Of a stretch of DNA of 64,000 bases, positions 37,184-46,377 are shown in pieces. Below the pieces are notes generated by a model. The model did not search any database, was not told the DNA's origin, and saw nothing but the letters and a program-made list of their open reading frames with translations. Each line of letters begins with the position of its first letter. Positions within the stretch are counted from its first letter, which is position 1. A program made the translations under genes and the position numbers. This DNA is from an uncultured bacterium (GTDB taxonomy: Bacteria > DUMJ01), in NCBI GenBank assembly GCA_937958695.1, contig CALGNK010000013.1:1-64000 (forward strand), written 5' to 3'.

Positions 37184-38107
37184 TTATAATGTTTTTTCTC
37201 TAAAGTAAGGAATCCCTAGACTAGAAGGGGAAGATATCCTCTTCCTAGAGATCTCTCTAGCAGCAAGCATTAATACTAGAATAGTAAATATAAACGGTAA
37301 CATATTAAGCAAGTTTGGAGATATACCAAGAGGCTGTAATCTATACTGCAATACCCTTATACATCCAAAGAAATAAGAACCAAGGATAGCTCTCTCAGGT
37401 CTCCAAAGAGAGAAGATAGTTATAGCCAGAACTATCCATCCCATTCCTGCAGTCATACCCTCTATCCATGCAGGGGCGTAAACTACAGAAAGATATGCGC
37501 CACCAAGTCCAGCCATCATACCACCTATAAAGGTAGCTAAATATTGAATCTTAGCAACATTAATTCCGGCAGAATCTGCCACATCAGGACTCTCTCCTAC
37601 ACTCCTTAATTCGATACCAAACCTAGTATTGAAGAGGAAAAACCAAAAGATAAGGGTCAAAACATATGAGATATAAACTAGGGGATCTTGGTCGAAAAAG
37701 ATGGGACCAATAATAGGTATATCTTTAAACCCATAGACGGGCAAATTGTGAAGCTTACCAGAGAGAGGAACGCCTATGTACCCCTTACCTATAAGTCCAC
37801 TCAAACCTAATCCTAACATTGTAAGTGCCAATCCTGAAAGTGTCTGATTAGCCTTTAAAGTAATACTGTTAAATGCATGGATAAGAGCCATCCCGCCACC
37901 AATTATAATAGAGATTAGTACCCCTAACCAGACATTACCAGTTATATTTGTCATACTAAAGGCAGATATAGCTCCCATAATCATCATCCCCTCTACCCCC
38001 AGGTTTAATATTCCTGAACGTTCCACATATATCTCACCTAATGCTCCCAGTAAGAGTGGCGTTCCAGCAGGAATAGTGGCCTTTAGTACCTCTATAATAA
38101 AATTCAT
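37184..38107 (-). CDS. nucleoside ABC importer permease 2
   Basis: 307 residues, about nine membrane segments. The sequence matches the BPD_transp_2 type permease paired with BMP proteins (LGALGEIYVERSGILNLGVEGMM at 18-41 is partly typical; GESPDVADSAGINVAK is the EAA-like loop that meets the ATPase). It pairs with the 347-residue permease to form the channel. Its start overlaps that gene by four bases (ATGA), and the BMP gene follows after 15 bases. Confidence 0.9.
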   Translation of the reverse strand: MNFIIEVLKATIPAGTPLLLGALGEIYVERSGILNLGVEGMMIMGAISAFSMTNITGNVWLGVLISIIIGGGMALIHAFNSITLKANQTLSGLALTMLGLGLSGLIGKGYIGVPLSGKLHNLPVYGFKDIPIIGPIFFDQDPLVYISYVLTLIFWFFLFNTRFGIELRSVGESPDVADSAGINVAKIQYLATFIGGMMAGLGGAYLSVVYAPAWIEGMTAGMGWIVLAITIFSLWRPERAILGSYFFGCIRVLQYRLQPLGISPNLLNMLPFIFTILVLMLAAREISRKRISSPSSLGIPYFREKTL

Positions 38108-39147
38108 CTTTCGGCTCCTTTTTTGGTGGAATAAAGTCTAATCTTAGAAAAACTCTGAACCAAAACAAAAATAAGTATAAGTCCATTTATAAAGTTTATC
38201 GTTGCTCCAGGTAAACCTAGGGAAACCTGAATAGCGTCTCCCCCTACTAAAAGTCCTCCAAAGAGGAAGGAGACAAAAACAATTAGGAATGGGTTTAAGC
38301 GTCCCAACCAGGCAACTATGACTGCAGTATAACCATATCCAGAGGATATACCACTTGCCACTCTAAGTCTATGGTGTATACCAGCTACCTCACCAACTCC
38401 AGCGAGGCCAGCTAAACCTCCACTTAGAATAAGAACCAGAATAATTATCTTACGAATGTCTAGACCTGCGTATCTAGCTGCATCAATATTATCACCAATA
38501 ACCCTTATTTCATATCCAAGTTTAGACTTGTAAAGAATAATATATATAAATATAGCTAGTACTAAAGCCAGTATAAGAGTTGGATAGTGTATCCTGGTAT
38601 CTAAAATCCTTGGGAGCTGTGCAGAGATAGGGAATTTTGTTGAATAAGGGAAACCCCACTCATATGGGCTTTTCCAAGGACCATAGATTAGGTAGTTGAC
38701 AAATTCTATCGCTATATAATTTAACATAAGAGAAACTATAATCTCATTTAGGTTAAACTTTACTTTCAAGATTGCTGGTATAAGAGCCCATATCCCCCCA
38801 CATATTGCGCCCACTATGAACATCATTGGTATTAGAATTAATTTAGGGGCATTAGGCATAACATATAGGGCTATCCAGGTAGCTCCTATAGCCCCCATTA
38901 GTAATTGTCCTTCTGCACCAATATTCCATATAGAAGATCTAAAAGATAAAGATAATCCTAAACCACATAACATTAATGGGATAGACTTGGTCAATGTCTC
39001 ACTAAGTCCATAGATGCTTCCAAAAGCAGAAATGATTATACTCTTAAGCATTATATAAGGACTAATACCTGAGACTAGATAAATACCAAAAAGGCCTAAA
39101 ATTACTACTAGGAAAGATAGTCCAAGATTCCTATATTTTTCAAGCAT
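38104..39147 (-). CDS. nucleoside ABC importer permease 1
   Basis: 347 residues with about nine helices. The loop IWNIGAEGQLLMGAIGATW (near 72) and the later VIGDNIDAARYAGLDIRK (near 215) are the features shared by permeases of BMP-type systems. It pairs with the neighbouring 307-residue permease. The gene starts four bases after the ATPase stop. Confidence 0.9.
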   Translation of the reverse strand: MLEKYRNLGLSFLVVILGLFGIYLVSGISPYIMLKSIIISAFGSIYGLSETLTKSIPLMLCGLGLSLSFRSSIWNIGAEGQLLMGAIGATWIALYVMPNAPKLILIPMMFIVGAICGGIWALIPAILKVKFNLNEIIVSLMLNYIAIEFVNYLIYGPWKSPYEWGFPYSTKFPISAQLPRILDTRIHYPTLILALVLAIFIYIILYKSKLGYEIRVIGDNIDAARYAGLDIRKIIILVLILSGGLAGLAGVGEVAGIHHRLRVASGISSGYGYTAVIVAWLGRLNPFLIVFVSFLFGGLLVGGDAIQVSLGLPGATINFINGLILIFVLVQSFSKIRLYSTKKGAER

Positions 39148-39151
39148 CTTC

Positions 39152-40657
39152 TTATACCCCTACCATTAATGAACCTATCTTCTCTATATTTGCCCTATCT
39201 ATATCTATTATTCCCCTTATAGTCCCATTAAACATCACCGCTATCCTATCGCTTAAATCCATAATCTCCTGAAGATCTTCAGAAACTAAAAGTATAGCAC
39301 AACCTTCTTCCTTTTTCTTCAAGAGTAGTTCATGAATCTGCTGAGTAGACCTTACATCCAATCCTTGAGTTGGATGACTGGCTATTATGAGGACAGGGGA
39401 GATAGAAAGTTCTCTAGCAAGTATAAGCTTCTGAATATTTCCACCTGATAAAGTTCCAGCAGGAACCTTTTCATTTAAGGCAGATATTCTATATTTAGAA
39501 ATGATCCCTTTTGCATATTCAGATATTATACCGTAATCTAACAGTAAACTATTAGAAAATGGGGCTCTATCATAATTTCTGAGAATAACATTCTCTTCAA
39601 GACTCATAGAAGGAACTATACCCATACGCATCCTCTCCTCAGGAATATGAGCAACTCCTCTGTTAAGTATCCCCTTTGTTCCTATATTTGTTACATCCTC
39701 ATCTAATATTTTTATACTTCCTCTGGTAACCTTTCTTAATCCAGTTATAGCCTCGATAAGCTCTCTCTGTCCGTTTCCAGAAACTCCAGCTAAGCCTAGA
39801 ATTTCACCTCTATGAATATCGAAAGAGACATCTTTAACTGCTGGTAATCCCTTATCATTAAGTACTGTAAGATTTCTGACTTCCAGGACAACGTCTTCAT
39901 AAAAGTTAATTGAATACTCTTGTCTTTCTTTTAAAACCATATTTTGTCCAAACATCATCCTAGCAAGTTTATCTTTATCAACATTACTGACATCTACCGT
40001 ATCTATCCTCTTCCCTCCGCTTAAAATAGTGATCCTATCACAAACTTCCATAACTTCATCTAATTTATGGGTAATAAGGATAATAGAGATACCCTCTCCT
40101 TTAAGGAGTTTCAAAAGTCTAAATAAGTCCTTCGCTTCGCTAGGAGTAAGCATCGTTGTAGGTTCATCTAGTATAAAGATACGTGCCTTACGACAAAAGG
40201 CTTTTATTATTTCGACTCTTTGTTTTTCGCCTGCAGAAAGTTGCCAGATTAGAGCATTAGGATCTATCCTGAAATTATATCTCTCTGAAAAAACTTTTAT
40301 CTTTTTTTCTATCTGCTTATGAGGATAGAAGAAACTTGTATCTCTTAATCCAAGTGCAACATTTTCGACTACTGTATGAGACTGTATGAGCTTAAAACTT
40401 TGGTGAACCATACTTATACCAAGTTCTATAGCATCATTTGGAGACCTTATCTTAACTCTAGTGCCATCTATATATATCTCTCCTTCGTCAGGAGTGTATA
40501 ATCCATAGAGGATATTCATTAGGGTAGTCTTTCCCGCCCCATTTTCCCCTAAAAGTCCATGTATCTCTCCTTTATTCAATCCAAAGTCTATCTTATCGTT
40601 GGCTATTATATTACCAAATCTTTTAGTAATACCTTTCATCTGTAAAATCTTTTCCAT
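39152..40657 (-). CDS. nucleoside ABC importer ATPase, double domain
   Basis: About 501 residues with two ABC cassettes: Walker A GENGAGKTT (near 40) and ABC signature LSAGEKQRVEI (near 142) in the first; a weak Walker A-like GVSGNGQRELI and signature LSGGNIQKLILARE in the second, as in sugar and BMP-type ATPases where the second site is degenerate. It energises the two permeases downstream. The ATG at 40657 is twelve bases from AGGAG; a TTG three codons upstream is too near the same site, so the start is uncertain by nine bases. Confidence 0.92.
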   Translation of the reverse strand: MEKILQMKGITKRFGNIIANDKIDFGLNKGEIHGLLGENGAGKTTLMNILYGLYTPDEGEIYIDGTRVKIRSPNDAIELGISMVHQSFKLIQSHTVVENVALGLRDTSFFYPHKQIEKKIKVFSERYNFRIDPNALIWQLSAGEKQRVEIIKAFCRKARIFILDEPTTMLTPSEAKDLFRLLKLLKGEGISIILITHKLDEVMEVCDRITILSGGKRIDTVDVSNVDKDKLARMMFGQNMVLKERQEYSINFYEDVVLEVRNLTVLNDKGLPAVKDVSFDIHRGEILGLAGVSGNGQRELIEAITGLRKVTRGSIKILDEDVTNIGTKGILNRGVAHIPEERMRMGIVPSMSLEENVILRNYDRAPFSNSLLLDYGIISEYAKGIISKYRISALNEKVPAGTLSGGNIQKLILARELSISPVLIIASHPTQGLDVRSTQQIHELLLKKKEEGCAILLVSEDLQEIMDLSDRIAVMFNGTIRGIIDIDRANIEKIGSLMVGV

Positions 40658-40703
40658 AATAAGCAAACACTCCTATAAAAGCTTACTTAACAAAACCTAG
40701 AGA

Positions 40704-40732
40704 TATATACCATAGAGCTTCAAAATAATCAA
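40704..40732 (-). promoter_or_regulatory. promoter of the BMP nucleoside importer operon
   Basis: Minus strand: TTGATT (40727-40732), 17 bases, TATATA (40704-40709), about 45 bases before the ATPase start. Confidence 0.6.
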
Positions 40733-40784
40733 GTAAAAAGTGAAACGGTAAGAATCTTTTCTACTTTAATAATTCAAAAAATAA

Positions 40785-40793
40785 TGCTATAAT
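40785..40793 (+). promoter_or_regulatory. extended -10 promoter of the GGDEF gene
   Basis: TGCTATAAT, 44 bases before the ATG at 40838. A perfect-looking AGGAGGTG at 40804-40811 lies downstream of it but is not followed by a usable start codon; the real site is AAGGAA at 40826-40831. Confidence 0.5.
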
Positions 40794-40837
40794 CTCTTTT
40801 ATCAGGAGGTGCTGGAGAACATTTAAGGAAATTAACT

Positions 40838-42298
40838 ATGAAAAGAAAGATCTTTATTATTTTAATCTTAACACTTATTGGATTTTCTCTATTTACTGGA
40901 TATATAATCTTTTCTAATCTAAAGTTGATACTACATGATAGTATTAGTGCTAGGGCAAACAATACTAGAGAAGGATTTTCTTATCTTATTAGTCAGGAAA
41001 AACTGAGGATTTCTAATACTACCATAGATTATGCTAATTGGACTGATATGGGGGAAAGGGGAGTTAGAAGAAAAGATAAAAACTGGCTACGAGAAAATTT
41101 GGACCCTTGGATAAGAAGAAACTTTGGATACGAATTAGTGATACTTGTGAAAAGCAATGGAGAAATAATATCTAAAGGGATATCTCCAGATGTCCCTATA
41201 AAAGAATTAATATCTACCGACGGAACGATTAAAAGTGGATTCTATCTGAGTGATAATAAAGTGATAATATACTCTTCTTCTGGGGTATTTGATAACTCGG
41301 GAGAAAATTTCTATAACGCTTATTTAATCCTAGGGAAAATCATTGATGAGAAGATGCTACTAAACTGGAAAAATATTATCCAAGCGGATATTGTGCTTGC
41401 TGCTGGGAATACGATTTATAGCACTAATCCTAGTATAAATATAGCAAAAATCGAAGACTATGGATACAAAGGAGGATACATTGTAGTAAAAGTTCCAATA
41501 ATCGAAAATGCTATAGAGATAGCTAGTTTCTATCTATATAAATATGATAGTGCCTTACATAATGTGTATAGGACGTTTCTCATTAGTACATTTCTATCCA
41601 TCTCTTTATCCCTTTTAGTGGCTATTATGTTACTAAGATTCTTTATTGCAAGGATATTTGTTCCGTTAGATATTCTCAAAAATAGAGTAGAAAGTTTTAA
41701 AGAGGGAAAATACGATCTAATTATAGATATAAGAGGAGATGAAGAGATAAGAGATTTAGCTAAAAGTTTTAAAGAGCTAATCTCTAAGATTACAGAGAGA
41801 GAATCCGAATTGGAATCAGCCAAACTTAGGGCTCAGCAGATATCATATACTGATGAGCTTACCAGTATACCTAATAGGAGATATATGGAGGAATATATCT
41901 CCCAGCTTATAAATTCAAAAAAGGAGTTTTCTATAGTATTTTTAGACCTAGATGGATTCAAAAAGGTAAACGACATCCTAGGCCATCAAAGAGGGGACGA
42001 GCTTCTACACAATATAGCAAAATGGTTTAAAAAGAACCTCAGAGAAGAAGATATGGTAGTCAGTAGATATGGTGGGGATGAGTTTTGTCTAATATTTGTA
42101 GGTGCAGATAAAGAGAGGGCAGAATATATTTTACAGAGGTTATACAAAAACTTTCATGAAGAAGATTTCTTTAAAGAAGAAATACCCATCAGCTTCAGTT
42201 ATGGGATAGCTAGCTATCCCAAGGATGGTTCTAGCATGTACGAGTTACTCAATCTAGCAGATAAGAGAATGTATCAAATGAAACAGAATAAGTCATGA
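40838..42298 (+). CDS. membrane diguanylate cyclase with CHASE4-like sensor and HAMP
   Basis: 486 residues. A helix (5-28), an extracytoplasmic CHASE4-like domain (about 35-230, with TTIDYANWTDM typical), a second helix (about 240-268), a HAMP segment and a GGDEF domain follow. YGGDEF (411-416) is intact, so cyclic-di-GMP synthesis is expected. The inhibitory-site residues RxxD occur just upstream (REED), but with one more residue before GGDEF than in PleD. A single gene between divergent or tandem units; the signal it senses is unknown. Confidence 0.9.
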   Translation: MKRKIFIILILTLIGFSLFTGYIIFSNLKLILHDSISARANNTREGFSYLISQEKLRISNTTIDYANWTDMGERGVRRKDKNWLRENLDPWIRRNFGYELVILVKSNGEIISKGISPDVPIKELISTDGTIKSGFYLSDNKVIIYSSSGVFDNSGENFYNAYLILGKIIDEKMLLNWKNIIQADIVLAAGNTIYSTNPSINIAKIEDYGYKGGYIVVKVPIIENAIEIASFYLYKYDSALHNVYRTFLISTFLSISLSLLVAIMLLRFFIARIFVPLDILKNRVESFKEGKYDLIIDIRGDEEIRDLAKSFKELISKITERESELESAKLRAQQISYTDELTSIPNRRYMEEYISQLINSKKEFSIVFLDLDGFKKVNDILGHQRGDELLHNIAKWFKKNLREEDMVVSRYGGDEFCLIFVGADKERAEYILQRLYKNFHEEDFFKEEIPISFSYGIASYPKDGSSMYELLNLADKRMYQMKQNKS

Positions 42299-42317
42299 TT
42301 TGCAAATTAGGTGGGGC

Positions 42318-42345
42318 TTGATTTTTTGATCAAAGTATGTATACT
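42318..42345 (+). promoter_or_regulatory. promoter of rplM
   Basis: TTGATT (42318-42323), 16 bases, TATACT (42340-42345), about 62 bases before the rplM ATG. Confidence 0.5.
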
Positions 42346-42407
42346 AATATAAGGTTTTAAGCTTTTAATAACTAGAAAATACTAAAAATGGAGGCTAAGA
42401 CTATACT

Positions 42408-42836
42408 ATGAAAACATATTTACCTAAAAAAGAAGAAGTTGAACGTAAATGGTATGTGGTAGATGCAACTGATAAACCTCTAGGTAGACTAGCCAGTAAA
42501 ATAGCTAGTATACTCAGAGGAAAACATAAGGTCTATTTCTCTCCTAGTGTAGATACCGGAGATTTTGTAATAGTTATTAATGCAGAAAAAGTTAAGGTCA
42601 CGGGTAAGAAATATACTCAGAAGCTATACTATCATCATACCATGTATCCTGGTGGACTTAGAGTAAAATCATTTAGAGAACTTATGGAAGAGGATCCGAC
42701 TAAAGTCATAGAATACGCAGTAAGGGGCATGTTACCCCACAACTCGCTAGGGGAGAAGCAGTTCAAAAAATTAAAGGTATACACTGGTAGCGAGCATCCT
42801 CATTCCGCACAAAAACCAGAGCCTTTAGAGTTGTAA
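42408..42836 (+). CDS. rplM: ribosomal protein L13
   Basis: 142 residues, the usual size; an early-assembly protein of the large ribosomal subunit. [19 protein letters not shown] (16-34), the KVTGKK segment, YHHTMYPGG and [11 protein letters not shown] are family signatures. In most bacteria rpsI (S9) follows at once; here glnA does, and no S9 is in the window. The GGAGG site lies 13 bases from the ATG, which is long, and it is part of an eight-codon open frame whose stop overlaps the start codon. Confidence 0.97.
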   Translation: MKTYLPKKEEVERKWYVVDATDKPLGRLASKIASILRGKHKVYFSPSVDTGDFVIVINAEKVKVTGKKYTQKLYYHHTMYPGGLRVKSFRELMEEDPTKVIEYAVRGMLPHNSLGEKQFKKLKVYTGSEHPHSAQKPEPLEL

Positions 42837-42848
42837 GACACTATTCGC

Positions 42849-42878
42849 TTGCCCCAATTTATAAACATATGTTATAAT
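42849..42878 (+). promoter_or_regulatory. promoter of glnA
   Basis: TTGCCC (42849-42854), 18 bases, TATAAT (42873-42878). Transcription would begin around 42884, inside the hairpin at 42880-42897. Confidence 0.5.
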
Positions 42879-42879
42879 T

Positions 42880-42907
42880 ACGGGCTAGTATGCCCGTTAA
42901 TTTTTTA
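42880..42907 (+). terminator. rplM terminator, or hairpin at the 5' end of the glnA transcript
   Basis: ACGGGC (42880-42885) and GCCCGT (42892-42897) with a six-base loop, followed by TAATTTTTT. It is well formed as an intrinsic terminator for transcripts coming from rplM, and lies downstream of the glnA -10. Confidence 0.7.
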
Positions 42908-42926
42908 TTACAGGAGGAGAGATTAA

Positions 42927-44270
42927 GTGTCTATGGAGATTTTTCCTAAAACAAAGGAAGATATACTTAGGTATATTGAGGAAAATGAGATTTATTTTAT
43001 AGAGGTATGGTTTACTGATATACTTGGCTATCTAAAGAGCTTTGCTATCACTAGCCACGAATTGGAGAAGGCATTTGATGAAGGATTAGGTTTTGATGGA
43101 TCTTCGATAAGAGGATTTACCAGAATAGACGAGAGCGATATGATGGCTATCCCAGAGCCAGAAACATTTGCTGTGCTCCCTTGGAGGCCAAAAGAAAGAA
43201 AAGTAGCTAGAGTCTTCGCTAATATAGTAGAACCAAACGGAACACCTTATGAAGGAGACCCAAGGAATGTCCTTAGGAGAACATTAAAAAAGGCAAAAAG
43301 GATGGGATTCGATTTTTATGTTGGTCCTGAGCTCGAATATTTCTATATAAAAACACCTTCTTCAGAACCAGAACTCTTAGATTGGGGAGGATACTTTGAC
43401 TTAATCCCAAGAGATGAAGCTATAGACATAAGACATCAGACGGTAGTTATGTTAGAAAAACTGGGGATAGAGGTAGAATCTAGTCATCATGAAGGAGCAC
43501 CTTCTCAGCACGAGATAGACTTCAGATACAGTGATGCGCTAAGTATGGCTGATACGGTTATGACTGCAAGACTTGTTATTAAAGAAGTTGCATATATGAA
43601 TAATGTCTATGCTACATTTATGCCCAAACCATTCTCAGGATATAATGGCTCTGGAATGCACGTTCATATGAGTCTGTTTCAAAATGGGCGTAATGCCTTT
43701 TTCGATCCAAATGATAAATATCATCTCTCTCCGATCGCTAAACACTTTATAGCTGGATTGATGAAGCATGCAAAAGAGATTACCCTTATAACTAATCAGT
43801 GGGTAAACTCTTACAAGAGATTAGTTCCAGGGTATGAAGCTCCAGTATATATATCCTGGGCTCTTAGAAATAGATCAGACTTAATAAGGGTCCCAATGTA
43901 CAAAGTAGGAAAGGAAGAAGCTACTAGAATTGAGTATAGAGCCCCTGACCCAGCTTGTAATCCTTATTTAGCGTTTGCAGTAATACTCGGTGCTGGACTT
44001 GAAGGCATAGAAAAGGAATATCCGTTACCAGAACCGATAGAAGAAAATGTGTACTTTATGTCAGAGGAAGAAAGAAAAGCTAAAGGAATAGAAAATCTTC
44101 CAGGAAGTCTCATAGAAGCTATAGAGATAACAGAAAAGAGTGAACTAGTAAGAAAAGTCCTTGGAGAACATGTCTTTAAGAACTTTATAGATAATAAGAA
44201 GATAGAATGGGACAACTATCGTAAGCAGGTAACTAGCTACGAGTTAAAAACATATCTACCCATACTATAA
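42927..44270 (+). CDS. glnA: glutamine synthetase type I
   Basis: 447 residues, size of the GSI-alpha group. It joins ammonia to glutamate with ATP. Signatures: FDGSSIRGF (52-60), VGPELEYFYIK (near 131), SSHHEGAPSQHEID (near 190), PKPFSGYNGSGMHVHMSL (near 235) and NSYKRLVPGYEAP. The NLYDLP adenylylation site of the GSI-beta group is absent. The start is GTG (42927), nine bases from AGGAGG; the ATG two codons later is too far. It ends nine bases before the purH stop on the other strand, with no terminator between. Confidence 0.96.
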   Translation: MSMEIFPKTKEDILRYIEENEIYFIEVWFTDILGYLKSFAITSHELEKAFDEGLGFDGSSIRGFTRIDESDMMAIPEPETFAVLPWRPKERKVARVFANIVEPNGTPYEGDPRNVLRRTLKKAKRMGFDFYVGPELEYFYIKTPSSEPELLDWGGYFDLIPRDEAIDIRHQTVVMLEKLGIEVESSHHEGAPSQHEIDFRYSDALSMADTVMTARLVIKEVAYMNNVYATFMPKPFSGYNGSGMHVHMSLFQNGRNAFFDPNDKYHLSPIAKHFIAGLMKHAKEITLITNQWVNSYKRLVPGYEAPVYISWALRNRSDLIRVPMYKVGKEEATRIEYRAPDPACNPYLAFAVILGAGLEGIEKEYPLPEPIEENVYFMSEEERKAKGIENLPGSLIEAIEITEKSELVRKVLGEHVFKNFIDNKKIEWDNYRKQVTSYELKTYLPIL

Positions 44271-44279
44271 GATATATAA

Positions 44280-45782
44280 TTAGTGTCTGAAGTGCCTTAT
44301 ACCGGTAAATACCATAGCTATACCAAATCTATCTGCCATTTCTATCGATTCTTTATCCCTTATAGAACCTCCAGGCTGTATAATTGCCTTTATACCTGCC
44401 TTGCCTGCTTCTTCTACCGAGTCAGGAAAGGGGAAGAATCCATCAGAGGCAAGAACTGCACCATTAGCCTCTTTACCAGCACGTGATATAGCTAATCTTA
44501 CCGAATCTACTCTATTTGGCTGCCCCCCTCCTATACCTAGGGTTTTTCCATCTTTAGCAACTACTATTGCATTAGACTTAACAAACTTGACCACTCTGTA
44601 AGCAAAGATTAAATCTTCCTTTAGGGATTCATCTAAAAGGGTATGGGTAACTACATTAAATTCGCCTATATCCTTCGTATCCCAATCTTGAGCCAAAAAA
44701 CCTCCTTGTATACCCTTTATTTCTACTCCTTCTGTAGGTCCATAGAAATTAGGATGAACCATAATACGAAGATTTTTCTTATGTTTTAATATTTCTAAGG
44801 CTTTACTAGTTATACCTGGACATATAATACATTCAATAAAATACGGATCCATAGCTTTAGCAACCTCTTCATCTATTTCCCTATTTACACCAATAATACT
44901 TCCAAATGCAGAGATTGGGTCTGCCTGCCAAGCATTAATAAATGCGGATAGGATATCATTAGCTATAGCTACCCCACAGGGAACATTATGCTTTATTATC
45001 CCTACACATGGCTTTTCAAAGGATTTCGATAGACTCCAGGCTATATCCAAGTCTAGTATATTATTATAAGAGAGTTCTTTCCCCTGTATCTGTTTTGCTA
45101 ATAATACACTATTACCCCCAGTAAGATATGCAGATGCAGATTGATGAGGATTCTCTCCATACCTGAGGTCTAGAAATTTTCTGCCAGAGATAAAGAAATA
45201 CTCAGGTAGCTTAGATCCATCTAGATAAGCGGATATTATAGAGTCATATCTGGACGTAAGAGCAAAAGCTTTTATAGCTAGAGACCTTCTGGTTTCATAA
45301 GATACATCGCTTTTTTCTTCAAACTCCTTAATAAATGTATCATAATCGCTAGGATCAGTAATAATAACTACATCTTTAAAGTTCTTTGCCGAAGCCCTTA
45401 TTAATGTTACTCCACCTATATCTATATTTTCCAGAGCTTCCTCTAAACTTGCTCCTCTCTTTACAACATCTTCAAATGGATATAGATTTACTACTACTAA
45501 ATCTATTGTCTCTATTCCTAGAGAGGATAACTCCTCTAATTGATCCTTCCTCCTAGCAAGAATTCCTCCCATTATAACTGGATGTAAGGTTTTGACTCTT
45601 CCACCTAATATCTCCCTAAACCCTGTTACAGCTGAAATATCTACTACATCTAGCCCATTATCCCTTAGCAATCTAGCAGTACCAGATGTAGATATAAGCT
45701 CTATCCCTTTAGAGGCTAAGAATTTAGCAAGATCAACTATTCCCTTCTTATCATAAACACTTATTAATGCCCTCTTTATCAA
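44280..45782 (-). CDS. purH: bifunctional AICAR transformylase/IMP cyclohydrolase
   Basis: 500 residues; it performs the last two steps of IMP synthesis. The N-terminal MGS-like cyclohydrolase domain shows ALISVYDKKGI and ELISTSGTARLL; the AICAR domain shows GENPHQ and KHNVPCG, where most bacteria have KHxNPCG, so the catalytic Lys-His pair is kept. I chose the TTG at 45782, six bases after GGAGGG, overlapping purN by 32 bases; an open frame to 45824 has no ribosome site. It is the last of purM-purN-purH. Confidence 0.93.
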   Translation of the reverse strand: MIKRALISVYDKKGIVDLAKFLASKGIELISTSGTARLLRDNGLDVVDISAVTGFREILGGRVKTLHPVIMGGILARRKDQLEELSSLGIETIDLVVVNLYPFEDVVKRGASLEEALENIDIGGVTLIRASAKNFKDVVIITDPSDYDTFIKEFEEKSDVSYETRRSLAIKAFALTSRYDSIISAYLDGSKLPEYFFISGRKFLDLRYGENPHQSASAYLTGGNSVLLAKQIQGKELSYNNILDLDIAWSLSKSFEKPCVGIIKHNVPCGVAIANDILSAFINAWQADPISAFGSIIGVNREIDEEVAKAMDPYFIECIICPGITSKALEILKHKKNLRIMVHPNFYGPTEGVEIKGIQGGFLAQDWDTKDIGEFNVVTHTLLDESLKEDLIFAYRVVKFVKSNAIVVAKDGKTLGIGGGQPNRVDSVRLAISRAGKEANGAVLASDGFFPFPDSVEEAGKAGIKAIIQPGGSIRDKESIEMADRFGIAMVFTGIRHFRH

Positions 45783-46377
45783 TAAAGACCCTCCTTCCTG
45801 AAACTCTAAGTCTATTCTCACCAAAAAGCCTTATGGCTTCAACCAGAATCTTATGTTCCTTCTCTAGAATCCTAGCTGAAAGAGTTTCTACTGTATCATC
45901 ATCATAAACAGGAACAGCTTCTTGCAGAATAATAGGACCTCCATCTACTATTTCATTTACAAAATGAACGGTACATCCTGTGATCTTTACTCCATATTCA
46001 AGCGCCTGTTTCTGAGCATTAAGACCAGGAAAACTTGGCAATAGAGAGGGATGAATATTTATTATTTTTAAAGGGAAGTGATTAACAAAATTTGAAGAGA
46101 GGATTCTCATAAAGCCAGCAAGGACTATAAGGTCTACATTATTCTCTTCTAGTATTCTTATGATCTCTTCTTCAAACTCGCTCTTCCTTCCTGGCTTTAC
46201 ACATACTGTAGGAATATTTGCTCTTTTTGCCCTCTCAAGAGCCATAGCATTAGGATTATCACTTATTACTATAGCTATCTCTGCAGATAATTCTCCCTCG
46301 TTAATACTGTCTATTATAGCCTGTAGATTTGTCCCTCTACCAGAAACCAAAACTCCAAGTCTAAGCTTTTTACTCAA
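45751..46377 (-). CDS. purN: phosphoribosylglycinamide formyltransferase
   Basis: 208 residues. GAR transformylase adds a formyl group from 10-formyl-THF in purine synthesis. The N-terminal VLVSGRGTNLQAII binds phosphate; the catalytic Asn/His/Asp motif is in INIHPSLLPSFPG (near 105) and VDGGPIILQ (near 145). The start is TTG after GAGAGGTG, overlapping the purM end by eight bases. Confidence 0.93.
   Translation of the reverse strand: MSKKLRLGVLVSGRGTNLQAIIDSINEGELSAEIAIVISDNPNAMALERAKRANIPTVCVKPGRKSEFEEEIIRILEENNVDLIVLAGFMRILSSNFVNHFPLKIINIHPSLLPSFPGLNAQKQALEYGVKITGCTVHFVNEIVDGGPIILQEAVPVYDDDTVETLSARILEKEHKILVEAIRLFGENRLRVSGRRVFIDKEGINKCL

Noticed and set aside
44271-44279. terminator between glnA and purH
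   Set aside because: Only nine bases separate the converging genes and no hairpin is seen.
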